Of a stretch of 64,000 nt of DNA, positions 1 to 7,146 are shown one piece after another. The DNA is from Prevotella sp. tc2-28 (GTDB taxonomy: Bacteria; Bacteroidota; Bacteroidia; Bacteroidales; Bacteroidaceae). The notes beneath the pieces are model-generated. The model was not told where the DNA came from and made no database searches. It was given only the letters and a program-made list of their open reading frames with translations. Position 1 is the stretch's first letter; each line of letters opens with the position of its first letter. The DNA lies in contig NZ_FNRE01000006.1 in assembly GCF_900107705.1 (NCBI RefSeq), positions 1 through 64,000 of the forward strand, given 5' to 3'. The position numbers and the translations under genes were made by a program.

Positions 1-139
1 GAAGGTTGGATACGCGTTACTCACCCGTGCGCCGGTCGCCGACAAAGAAAGCAAGCTTTCTTCTCGCTGCCCCTCGACTTGCATGTGTTAAGCCTGTAGC
101 TAGCGTTCATCCTGAGCCAGGATCAAACTCTTCACTGTA
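1..139 (-). rRNA. rrs: 16S ribosomal RNA, 5' end (partial)
   Basis: Read on the minus strand, the segment contains the universal 16S 5' signature (AGAGTTTGATCCTGGCTCAG, at about 114-133) followed by GATGAACGCTAGCTACAGG and the GGGTGAGTAACGCG block. Only about the first 139 nt of the roughly 1.5 kb gene lie in the window; the rest of the rRNA operon lies to the left. The V1 helix with its GAAGAAAGCTTGCTTTC hairpin and the GATGAACGCTAGC start resemble Prevotella. The mature 5' end is placed by similarity and may be off by a few bases. Confidence 0.96.
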
Positions 140-351
140 AAAATATCTTTTTCAACTATAAGTTGATGCTCTGTCACAGAACGCTCTCATATCCGGTAGT
201 ATCTATTGAAGTCAAGTTATTGACGGTTCGTTCAATTACCCAAGAGGCGTCAGCCTCTCGCTTCTTGTACTACTACTTCTTCTGTTTTATGTAAATCTTT
301 CAAAGAACTCTTTTCTTCGCTTGCTCGCAGGTCATTTCCTGAAAGCGGATG
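140..351 (-). other. rRNA operon leader
   Basis: This is the transcribed leader between the rRNA promoter and mature 16S. On the minus strand it contains a boxA-like AGTTCTTTGAAAG (about 297-309), as expected for rRNA antitermination. A short GAGGC/GCCTC hairpin lies near 243-257. No ORF is supported here. The boxA call rests on sequence resemblance only. Confidence 0.6.
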
Positions 352-382
352 CAAAGGTACGACTTTTTTTCGAACCTGCAAA
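352..382 (-). promoter_or_regulatory. rRNA operon promoter
   Basis: On the minus strand there is a TTTG (379-382), a 19-nt spacer and TACCTTTG (352-359). This is the full Bacteroidetes primary sigma consensus. The start of transcription would be near 345, about 205 nt before 16S. The rest of 383-549 is AT-rich and shows nothing further that I can identify. Confidence 0.8.
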
Positions 383-549
383 CTTTTTCCAAGAAAAATT
401 TTAATTTTATGCGAAAAAAAAATTCTGCGACTTGACGAATATCAATTCTTAGACCGTTTACACCTTATTATATATTACGTGCGCGCCCACAACTTTTACT
501 ATTGTAGACGAAGAGCCCATTAAACATTTCAGAAAAAACTGGGCAAGAG

Positions 550-581
550 ATTGGCGGGTTTAAGACTTTTTCTTATCTTTG
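550..581 (+). promoter_or_regulatory. Promoter of the GtrA-like gene
   Basis: ATTG (550-553), a 20-nt spacer and TATCTTTG (574-581) form a Bacteroidetes promoter. The -7 box ends only 4 nt before the ATG at 586, so transcription should begin at or within a base or two of the start codon. Confidence 0.65.
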
Positions 582-585
582 CAGA

Positions 586-975
586 ATGAAACAGAAACTC
601 ACTATCAAAAAAGAAGCCATCGGAGAGATGATTCGTTTTTCCATTGTAGGCGTGCTGGTGACGGCTATCCACTATGGAGTGTACTGGTTGCTGCAACTGG
701 TGATGGACGTGAATATTGCATGGACAGCCGGATATATTGCAGGATTCATCGTGAACTATTACTTAAGCGCCTACTATATCTTCCGCAAGAAAGCCTCAAC
801 GAAGAACGGAGCCGGTTTCGGTGTGGCTCACATTGTAAACTACCTATTGCAGATGGTATTGCTGAATTTCTTCTTGTGGATTGGAATGAGTGCCGAAATG
901 GCGCCAGTGGGTATCTATGCAGTTTCAATACCCGTGAATTTCCTGTTGGTAAGATTCGTTTTCAAAAAACTTTGA
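586..975 (+). CDS. GtrA-like membrane protein
   Basis: A 129-residue protein with four predicted membrane segments (about 12-32, 40-60, 74-93, 98-120) and the GtrA-like N-terminal pattern RFSIVGVLVTAIHYGVYW. GtrA proteins are thought to move undecaprenyl-phosphate-linked sugars across the inner membrane for glycan decoration. No glycosyltransferase gene lies beside it, so its substrate cannot be inferred. The promoter box ends 4 nt before this ATG. The mRNA is either leaderless from 586 or the true start is the ATG at 628, which would still keep the first membrane segment. A second GtrA protein is encoded at 23975-24394. Confidence 0.85.
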   Translation: MKQKLTIKKEAIGEMIRFSIVGVLVTAIHYGVYWLLQLVMDVNIAWTAGYIAGFIVNYYLSAYYIFRKKASTKNGAGFGVAHIVNYLLQMVLLNFFLWIGMSAEMAPVGIYAVSIPVNFLLVRFVFKKL

Positions 976-1002
976 ACGGCAGTAAAAAAATCAGGTGAAA
1001 AA

Positions 1003-1034
1003 TTTGCTTGTATGCAAGATTTTGTATAATTTTG
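1003..1034 (+). promoter_or_regulatory. argR promoter
   Basis: TTTG (1003-1006), a 20-nt spacer and TAATTTTG (1027-1034) match the Bacteroidetes consensus exactly. The expected transcription start is near 1040. This excludes upstream start codons for argR and leaves the ATG at 1062. Confidence 0.75.
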
Positions 1035-1042
1035 CACCGCCA

Positions 1043-1060
1043 TTTGAATAAATATACCAT
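1043..1060 (+). promoter_or_regulatory. Possible ARG box in the argR leader
   Basis: TTTGAATAAATATACCAT between the argR promoter and its ATG resembles the ARG-box consensus, with one good half (TGAAT), a four-base A/T centre and a weaker second half. If real, it would let ArgR repress its own gene. Chance matches are easy in AT-rich leaders, so this is tentative. Confidence 0.3.
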
Positions 1061-1061
1061 C

Positions 1062-1538
1062 ATGAAGATTAAGAATGACAGACTTGAAGCCCTGCGAATG
1101 ATTATTTCCAGTCAAGAACTGGGAAGTCAGGACGAATTGCTGACTGCCCTTAAAAAAGAGGGGTTCCAGTTGACACAAGCCACCCTGAGTCGCGACTTAA
1201 AACAGCTGAAAGTAGCCAAGGCTGCATCCATGCGAGGCAACTATGTATATGTATTGCCTAACGACACCATGTACAAGCGCGTTTCGACACCACACACCGT
1301 AAAGGAGATGATGCAGGTGCCTGGATTTCTGAGTATTAATTTCTCGGGCAACATGGGTGTCATTAAGACTCGTCCAGGCTATGCAAGTTCAATTGCATAC
1401 AACATAGACAACAGTCATATCAACCAGATATTAGGGACTATAGCCGGCGACGACACCATCTTCATCGTCATCAAACAAGGGGTGACGAAAGACGAAGTAA
1501 TTGATGCGCTGAGCGAAGTGGTTCCAAACATGAAGTGA
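1062..1538 (+). CDS. argR: Arginine repressor ArgR
   Basis: A 158-residue ArgR/AhrC family regulator. The N-terminal winged helix (residues 1-70) includes the SRDLKQLKV recognition segment. The C-terminal domain (about 85-155) holds the GTIAGDDTIFIV motif that binds arginine and forms the hexamer. In this family arginine acts as corepressor of biosynthetic genes. The ATG at 1062 was chosen because the strong promoter at 1003-1034 overlaps any earlier start. The gene opens the arginine/proline block and probably controls the genes that follow. Confidence 0.95.
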   Translation: MKIKNDRLEALRMIISSQELGSQDELLTALKKEGFQLTQATLSRDLKQLKVAKAASMRGNYVYVLPNDTMYKRVSTPHTVKEMMQVPGFLSINFSGNMGVIKTRPGYASSIAYNIDNSHINQILGTIAGDDTIFIVIKQGVTKDEVIDALSEVVPNMK

Positions 1539-1542
1539 TTTT

Positions 1543-1585
1543 ATAGTTAAGAGTTAAGGGTTAAGAGATAAGAGTTCATAGTTAA
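1543..1585 (+). repeat. Short GTTAAGR tandem repeat before the GNAT gene
   Basis: The argR-GNAT gap consists of degenerate 7-8 bp units (AGTTAAG, AGTTAAGG, GTTAAGAG and so on) and ends 2 nt before the ATG. Similar TTAA-rich units occur at other gene junctions in the window (near 25605, 48030, 57140 and 61745). Confidence 0.6.
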
Positions 1586-1587
1586 TA

Positions 1588-2190
1588 ATGGAACAAGAAA
1601 CAAAAATACAAGTATTGGTGGCCGGAGCTGAGCATGAAGTTTATGTGGACACCATTCTTCAGACCATAGCCGATGCTGCCAAGGTGCGCGGAACGGGTAT
1701 TGCGAAGCGTACGCACGAATACCTTGCCACGAAGATGAAGGAGGCCAAGGCTGTGATTGCCCTAAGTGGCGACCGCTTTGCCGGTTTCAGCTACATCGAG
1801 ACATGGGGCAACAAGCAATATGTAACGACCTCCGGCCTTATAGTACACCCCGACTTCCGCGGTCTGGGCGTGGCCAAGAAGATTAAGGACATGACCTTCT
1901 CACTGGCTCGTACCCGATGGCCCCATGCCAAAATATTCTCACTGACCAGTGGTGCTGCCGTCATGAAGATGAACACCGAACTGGGCTACCAACCCGTAAC
2001 CTTTGCCGACCTGACGGACGACGAGGCTTTCTGGCGCGGTTGTGAGGGATGCGTGAATGTCGACGTGCTCCACCGTACCGGTCGGAAGTACTGCATCTGT
2101 ACCGCCATGCTCTACGATCCCGAAGAGCATCTGCCCGCGAAAATTCCCGAGGAGGTAATAGAGAGAATCAAACAATTAGACGAGAAATAA
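1588..2190 (+). CDS. GNAT acyltransferase in the arginine block (candidate N-succinylglutamate synthase)
   Basis: A 200-residue GCN5-related acyltransferase. The acyl-CoA binding motif A is clear at about residues 85-100 (VHPDFRGLGVAKKI, containing RGLGVA). The C-terminal part contains a cysteine cluster, CEGC then CIC (about residues 151-171), which could bind metal. The gene lies between argR and argG. Nothing resembling a classical argA or argJ is in the block, while argF' indicates an N-succinyl pathway. I therefore infer that it makes N-succinylglutamate (or N-acetylglutamate) from glutamate and acyl-CoA. I recall work in Bacteroides thetaiotaomicron giving the orthologue such a role but cannot verify it here. 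The GNAT fold is certain; the substrate is inferred. Confidence 0.75.
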   Translation: MEQETKIQVLVAGAEHEVYVDTILQTIADAAKVRGTGIAKRTHEYLATKMKEAKAVIALSGDRFAGFSYIETWGNKQYVTTSGLIVHPDFRGLGVAKKIKDMTFSLARTRWPHAKIFSLTSGAAVMKMNTELGYQPVTFADLTDDEAFWRGCEGCVNVDVLHRTGRKYCICTAMLYDPEEHLPAKIPEEVIERIKQLDEK

Positions 2191-2202
2191 AAAAGCAAAT
2201 AT

Positions 2203-3408
2203 ATGAGCAAGAAAAAAGTAGTAGTAGCATTCAGTGGTGGATTGGACACCAGCTACAATGTAATGTATCTGACCAAGGAATTAGGTTATGAAGTATATGC
2301 CGCTTGTGCCAACACGGGAGGATTCTCAGCAGAGCAGCTGAAAAGGAACGAAGAGAACGCCTATAAGTTGGGCGCCGTGAAATATGTGACGCTGGACGTC
2401 ACCCAGGAATATTACGAGAAATCGCTGAAGTACATGATCTTCGGCAACGTCCTGCGTAACAACTGCTATCCTATCAGCGTATCGTCAGAGCGTATTTTCC
2501 AGGCTATCGCTATTGCACGCTATGCCAAGGAAATTGGTGCAGATGCCATCGCCCACGGTTCGACGGGTGCCGGCAACGACCAGATACGTTTTGACATGAC
2601 CTTCCTGGTGATGGCTCCCGGTGTAGAGATTATCACCCTGACACGCGACCGCAACCTCACACGTAAGGAAGAAGTAGACTATCTGAACGCCAATGGCTAC
2701 TTTGCCGACTTCACCAAGCTGAAGTACTCTTACAATGTCGGTATCTGGGGTACCAGCATCTGTGGTGGCGAACTGCTTGACCCCACACAGGGTCTGCCCG
2801 AGGAAGCCTACCTGAAGCACGTTACTGCCAAGGAGCAGGAGTCGTTGCTGAAAATCCAATTTGAAAAAGGTGAAATTGTGGGTGTGAACGGCGAGAAATT
2901 CGACGACCGCATCAAGGCTATCCAGAAAATTGAGGAGATTGGCGCCAGCTACGCTATCGGACGTGATGCCAACGTCGGTGACACCATTATTGGTATCAAA
3001 GGCCGTGTAGGTTTCGAGGCTGCTGCTCCCAAACTGATTATTGAAGCACATCGTCTACTGGAGAAGTCGACGCTGAGCAAATGGCAGCAATATTGGAAAG
3101 ATCAGGTAGCCAACTGGTACGGCATGTTCTTACACGAGAGCCAGTACTTGGAGCCAGTGATGCCAGACATAGAGGCCATGCTGACCAGCAGCCAGCGCAA
3201 CGTAACAGGAACAGCCATCCTGAAGCTCCGCCCCTACGGTTTCGAGACTGTAGGCATTGATTCTGTCAACGACCTGACGAAATCGAAACTCGGCGAGTAT
3301 GGCGAGACACAGACCGGATGGACTGCCGACGAGGCCAAGGGCTTCATCAAGGTCAGCTCTACCCCGCTCCGTGTTTACTACGGAATACACAAGGACGAGA
3401 AGAGATAA
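2203..3408 (+). CDS. argG: Argininosuccinate synthase
   Basis: A 401-residue enzyme joining citrulline and aspartate with ATP to form argininosuccinate in the cytoplasm. The PP-loop motif AFSGGLDTSYN is at residues 9-19, and the family segment GSTGAGNDQIRFD is near 119-131. Length matches the family. It starts 12 nt after the GNAT stop, so the two are co-transcribed. Its stop codon is followed 3 nt later by the first palindromic start-cassette element (3412-3538). Confidence 0.97.
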   Translation: MSKKKVVVAFSGGLDTSYNVMYLTKELGYEVYAACANTGGFSAEQLKRNEENAYKLGAVKYVTLDVTQEYYEKSLKYMIFGNVLRNNCYPISVSSERIFQAIAIARYAKEIGADAIAHGSTGAGNDQIRFDMTFLVMAPGVEIITLTRDRNLTRKEEVDYLNANGYFADFTKLKYSYNVGIWGTSICGGELLDPTQGLPEEAYLKHVTAKEQESLLKIQFEKGEIVGVNGEKFDDRIKAIQKIEEIGASYAIGRDANVGDTIIGIKGRVGFEAAAPKLIIEAHRLLEKSTLSKWQQYWKDQVANWYGMFLHESQYLEPVMPDIEAMLTSSQRNVTGTAILKLRPYGFETVGIDSVNDLTKSKLGEYGETQTGWTADEAKGFIKVSSTPLRVYYGIHKDEKR

Positions 3409-3411
3409 AAG

Positions 3412-3538
3412 AGACCCTCCCCCAACCCCTCCCTGTATGGAGGGGAGTAATTACCTCTAAACGTATCATAAAATGGAGAATCATATTGCAAAAGTATCTA
3501 CTCCCCTCTCTCCTAGGGAGGGGCAGGGGGGTGGGTCT
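3412..3538 (+). repeat. Palindromic start-cassette element, copy 1 (argG-argC)
   Basis: A 127-bp element with two inverted arms of about 45 nt. The left arm runs from AGACCC to GGAGGGGAGTAATTACC (3412-3455). The right arm runs from GTATCTACTCCCCTC to GGGTCT (3494-3538). The central spacer holds the ATG of argC at 3473. Downstream of that ATG the right arm is read in frame as VSTPLSPREGQGGGS. Each arm is also a small hairpin (CCCCTCC/GGAGGGG). Copies 2 (7012-7146) and 3 (8804-8941) share both arms and the start-codon region. Confidence 0.9.
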
Positions 3539-4504
3539 GCTATCAAGGTAGGGATATTAGGTGCTGCAGGCTATACAGGCGGTGAACTCATCCGTCTGTT
3601 GCTGAATCACCCAGAGGCAGAGATTGTCTTTGCCAATTCGGAGTCGAACGCAGGCAATCCTGTCAGCGATGTCCACGAAGGACTCATTGGCGATACAGAC
3701 CTCATGTTCACCAGCGAGATGCCTTTCGACCAAGTAGATGTCGTATTCTTCTGCTTCGGTCACGGAAAGAGCGAGGCGTTTCTCAAAGAGCATACCATCC
3801 CTGAGAACGTGAAGATTATCGACCTGGCACAAGACTTCCGCATCAAGGGTGACCACGACTATGTCTATGGACTCCCGGAGATTAACAAGGCTGAGATACA
3901 GCAAGCCCAGCACCTTGCCAACCCAGGTTGCTTTGCTACTTGCATCCAGGTGGCGCTGTTGCCTGCAGCTCATCTGAACCTGCTGAAGGAGGACGTGGCC
4001 GTCAATGCCATCACCGGTTCGACGGGTGCCGGACAGAAGCCCGGTGCCACCACCCATTTCTCGTGGCGCAACAACAACCTCAGCATCTATAAGGCATTCA
4101 CCCATCAGCATCTTGCCGAGATACGCCAGTCACTGACGCAGGTGCAGGGTTATCTGGATGCTGCTATCGACTTCATCCCCTATCGCGGTGACTTCGCCCG
4201 CGGCATCTTCTGTACGGCGGTCATCAAGACCAAGGCTCCCGAGGAAGACATCATCGAGGCCTACAAGGAGTTCTATCGCGATGCTGCCTTCACCCACTAC
4301 AGCGACAAGGCTATTGACTTGAAACAGGTGGTCAACACCAACAAAGCCTTGGTTCACGTCGACTGCTTCGACGGGAAAATACTCGTCACTTCCGCTATCG
4401 ACAACCTACTGAAAGGTGCCGTAGGTCAGGCCGTCCAAAACATGAATATCATGTTCGGTCTCGATGAAACGGCAGGACTTCGCCTCAAGGCATCTGCTTT
4501 TTAA
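3473..4504 (+). CDS. argC: N-acyl-gamma-glutamyl-phosphate reductase with an element-encoded N-terminal tag
   Basis: A 343-residue NADPH-dependent reductase of arginine synthesis, probably acting on the N-succinyl form here. After the tag, the Rossmann motif GILGAAGYTGGEL begins at about residue 27. The catalytic Cys lies in NPGCFATC. Normal ArgC proteins begin at about the residues IKVGI. Here 24-25 extra residues, including VSTPLSPREGQG, come from the palindromic element. The only in-frame ATG that reaches the Rossmann motif lies inside that element, so the tag is very probably translated. Followed 23 nt later by argD. Confidence 0.93.
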   Translation: MENHIAKVSTPLSPREGQGGGSAIKVGILGAAGYTGGELIRLLLNHPEAEIVFANSESNAGNPVSDVHEGLIGDTDLMFTSEMPFDQVDVVFFCFGHGKSEAFLKEHTIPENVKIIDLAQDFRIKGDHDYVYGLPEINKAEIQQAQHLANPGCFATCIQVALLPAAHLNLLKEDVAVNAITGSTGAGQKPGATTHFSWRNNNLSIYKAFTHQHLAEIRQSLTQVQGYLDAAIDFIPYRGDFARGIFCTAVIKTKAPEEDIIEAYKEFYRDAAFTHYSDKAIDLKQVVNTNKALVHVDCFDGKILVTSAIDNLLKGAVGQAVQNMNIMFGLDETAGLRLKASAF

Positions 4505-4527
4505 ACATATTGAAAAAGAACACATAT

Positions 4528-5664
4528 ATGAAGCTATTCGACGTATATCCCCTCTTCGACGTGAACATCGTGAAGGGTAAAGGTTGCAAAGTCTGGGACG
4601 AGAATGGTCAGGAATATCTTGACCTGTATGGCGGTCATGCCGTCATCAGTATCGGGCACGCTCATCCTCATTATATTGAAAAGGTGACCGAACAGCTGAA
4701 CAAGCTAGGTTTCTATTCCAACTCTGTCATCAACAAGTTGCAAGTGGAATTGGCAGAGCGGTTGGGACGCATCAGCGGTTATGACGACTACCAGTTGTTC
4801 CTTATTAACAGTGGTGCCGAGGCCAATGAGAACGCACTGAAACTGGCGTCGTTCACCAACGGACGTACCCGTGTATTGTCTGCCGAGAAGGCTTTCCATG
4901 GACGCACGTCACTCGCTGTCGAGGTGACTAATAATCCGAAAATCATCGCACCCATCAACGATAACGGTCATGTGACCTACCTGCCGTTGAATGACCTGCA
5001 GGCCTGGGAACAGGAACTGCAGAAAGGCGACGTATGTGCCGTCATTCTGGAATGCATTCAGGGTGTGGGTGGCATCAAGATGGTCACCAAGGAGTTTGCC
5101 CAGGGACTGCAACGTCTTTGCAAGCAGTATGGTACAGTGCTCATCTGCGACGAGATACAGTGCGGCTACGGACGCAGTGGTAAGTTCTTTGCTCACCAGT
5201 GGCTGGATATCCGTCCTGACATCATTACCGTAGCCAAGGGCATTGCCAACGGATTCCCGATGGCTGGCGTGCTGATCAGCCCGGCATTCAAACCCGTCTA
5301 TGGCCAGCTGGGCACCACGTTCGGCGGCAACCACTTGGCCTGTGCAGCAGCGCTGGCCGTGCTCGATGTCTTTGAGGAAGAGCACCTGGTGGAAAACGCC
5401 AACGAGGTAGGTTCCTACCTGATGGAAAAACTTAAGGCTATTGACAGCCCACACATCCAAGACGTGCGTGGTCGCGGTCTCATGATAGGCATCGACCTGG
5501 ATTGTCCGCATGCCGATGTCCGCAAGCCACTTATCTATGATCAGCACTGCTTCACGGGTTGTGCTGGCCAGAATATCCTGCGACTGCTGCCGCCGCTGTG
5601 CCTGACCAAGCAGGATGCCGACTTATTCATCGAAAAACTAAACAAGATACTGAATACTTTATGA
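4528..5664 (+). CDS. argD: N-acyl-ornithine aminotransferase
   Basis: A 378-residue class III PLP aminotransferase converting N-acyl-glutamate semialdehyde to N-acyl-ornithine with glutamate as amino donor. Visible motifs are NSGAEANENALK (phosphate binding), ICDEIQCGYGRSG (cofactor Asp) and ITVAKGIANGFP with the Schiff-base Lys. The ATG at 4528 gives the expected start MKLFDVYPLF; an in-frame TTG at 4510 would only add six residues. The substrate is inferred to be the succinylated form from the argF' gene in the same block. Confidence 0.94.
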   Translation: MKLFDVYPLFDVNIVKGKGCKVWDENGQEYLDLYGGHAVISIGHAHPHYIEKVTEQLNKLGFYSNSVINKLQVELAERLGRISGYDDYQLFLINSGAEANENALKLASFTNGRTRVLSAEKAFHGRTSLAVEVTNNPKIIAPINDNGHVTYLPLNDLQAWEQELQKGDVCAVILECIQGVGGIKMVTKEFAQGLQRLCKQYGTVLICDEIQCGYGRSGKFFAHQWLDIRPDIITVAKGIANGFPMAGVLISPAFKPVYGQLGTTFGGNHLACAAALAVLDVFEEEHLVENANEVGSYLMEKLKAIDSPHIQDVRGRGLMIGIDLDCPHADVRKPLIYDQHCFTGCAGQNILRLLPPLCLTKQDADLFIEKLNKILNTL

Positions 5665-6449
5665 AGATTTCAATCATTGGCGCTGGAGCCATGGGAGGCG
5701 CCACCGTGGAAGGACTGCTTAAAGGCAACTACGTACAAGCTGCCGACATCTGTGTGAGCGATGCCTTGCAAAAGGCCGTCGAGCGCTTTGCCGACAGCGG
5801 TGCCATCATAACGACAGACAACAACGCTGCCGCCAAATGGGGCGACATGGTGCTGGTATTTGTGAAGCCCTGGCTTGTAGAGCAGGTGCTGACCGGCATC
5901 AAGGACGTGCTCGACTACGACAGGCAGACCCTCGTCGTCGTTGCTGCCGGCGTCAAGTCGGAGAGCATCAAGGAGTGGATGAGCAAGGACGGCAAGATGA
6001 TACCCCTGTTCCTCGTCATCCCCAACATCGCCATTGCACAGCTGCAGTCGATGACGTTCATTGTACCGAGCGTTGCTTCTGAGTCGCAACATACGGAACA
6101 GGTGGTGGCGCTGTTCGACTCGATGGGACAGACCATCATCACCGACGAGCAGCACCTGGCAGCCGGCACTACCCTCGCCTCCTGCGGCATTGCCTATGCC
6201 ATGCGATATGTGCGTGCAGCCAGTGAGGGCGGCGTGGAGCTGGGCTTTAAGGCCGACGATGCCAAGCAGATTGTGATGCAGACCATGCGTGGTGCCGTAG
6301 AACTGCTGCAGGCCACCGGACTGCACCCCGAGGCAGCCATCGACCTGGTGACGACGCCTGGCGGTGTGACCATCAAGGGACTGAACGAGATGGAGCACAA
6401 CGGATTTACATCAAGTGTTATTAAAGGATTAAAAGCGGGAGCGAAATAA
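5661..6449 (+). CDS. proC: Pyrroline-5-carboxylate reductase
   Basis: A 262-residue NAD(P)H-dependent reductase making proline from pyrroline-5-carboxylate. The N-terminal Rossmann motif IIGAGAMGGA starts at residue 4. The C-terminal family signature VTTPGGVTIKGLNEME is present. The ATG at 5661 overlaps the argD stop by 4 bp (ATGA), indicating translational coupling. It ends 3 nt before the next gene. The placement of a proline enzyme here, ahead of proB and proA, shows arginine and proline synthesis run together in this block. Confidence 0.96.
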   Translation: MKISIIGAGAMGGATVEGLLKGNYVQAADICVSDALQKAVERFADSGAIITTDNNAAAKWGDMVLVFVKPWLVEQVLTGIKDVLDYDRQTLVVVAAGVKSESIKEWMSKDGKMIPLFLVIPNIAIAQLQSMTFIVPSVASESQHTEQVVALFDSMGQTIITDEQHLAAGTTLASCGIAYAMRYVRAASEGGVELGFKADDAKQIVMQTMRGAVELLQATGLHPEAAIDLVTTPGGVTIKGLNEMEHNGFTSSVIKGLKAGAK

Positions 6450-6452
6450 ATT

Positions 6453-7010
6453 ATGGACGAACAACTGAAACAAATTGGCGAGCGTCTGCGCGGACTGCGC
6501 GACGTGCTCGACATCCCCGTCAGCGAGATGGCCGAGACCATCGGCATCAGTGCTGACAAGTATGAGAAGATAGAGCAGGGTGAGATGGACATCACCATCT
6601 CGAACCTGATGAAGATAGCCCACAAATATGGCGTATCGACGGAAGAGCTGATCTTTGCCGAGGCACCTCACATGAAGTCATACTACGTGACACGTAAGGG
6701 ACAGGGCCTGTCCATTGAGCGTACCAAAGCATACAAATATCAGTCACTGGTAGGCGGCTTCGTCAACCACAAGGCCGACGTGTTCATCGTGACCGTAGAA
6801 CCGAAGCCAGGAGCCAGGACCATCTACAAGAACACCCATGCCGGCCAGGAGTTCAACATGGTGCTGGAGGGTAAGATGGAACTGTACATCGGTGGTAAGA
6901 CCATCATCCTGGAAGAAGGCGACAGCATCTACTTCGACTCCACCAAGCCTCATGGCATGCTGGCTGTAGGCGACAAAGCTGTCAAGTTTTTGGCATTTAC
7001 AGTAGAATAA
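6453..7010 (+). CDS. XRE-type HTH regulator with C-terminal cupin
   Basis: A 185-residue protein. Residues 5-62 form an XRE helix-turn-helix (RLRGLRDVLDIPVSEMAETIGIS, then YEKIEQGEMDI). Residues 105-185 form a cupin (HAGQEFNMVLEGKMELYIGG, then LEEGDSIYFDSTKPHGM). This architecture usually senses a small molecule through the cupin and represses or activates nearby genes. Beginning 3 nt after proC, it is translated from the same mRNA. It directly precedes the acyl-CoA synthetase, which is its most likely target. Palindromic element copy 2 starts 2 nt after its stop. The ligand is unknown. Confidence 0.88.
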   Translation: MDEQLKQIGERLRGLRDVLDIPVSEMAETIGISADKYEKIEQGEMDITISNLMKIAHKYGVSTEELIFAEAPHMKSYYVTRKGQGLSIERTKAYKYQSLVGGFVNHKADVFIVTVEPKPGARTIYKNTHAGQEFNMVLEGKMELYIGGKTIILEEGDSIYFDSTKPHGMLAVGDKAVKFLAFTVE

Positions 7011-7011
7011 A

Positions 7012-7146
7012 AGACCCACCCCCATCCCCTCCCAGAATGGAGGGGAGTAATTACCAATCAAAACAGATTATATTCATGGAAGATAATAAAAGAATAGAAG
7101 GAGTATCTACTCCCCTCACTCACAGGGAGGGGCAGGGGGAGGGTCT
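7012..7146 (+). repeat. Palindromic start-cassette element, copy 2 (HTH-cupin to acyl-CoA synthetase)
   Basis: A 135-bp element with the same two arms as copy 1. The left arm (7012-7055) ends in GGAGGGGAGTAATTACC. The right arm (about 7103-7146) starts with GTATCTACTCCCCTC and ends in GGGTCT. The spacer contains ATGGAAGATAATAAAA, nearly identical to copy 3, and supplies the start codon at 7076. The right arm is read as VSTPLTHREGQGEG. Confidence 0.9.

Noticed and set aside
1008-1061. Upstream start for argR adding 18 residues
   Set aside because: It overlaps the consensus promoter, and the extra residues are not ArgR-like.
5670-6398. A 242-residue open frame antisense to proC
   Set aside because: Shadow frame of proC with low-complexity His/Gly/Leu composition and no domain.
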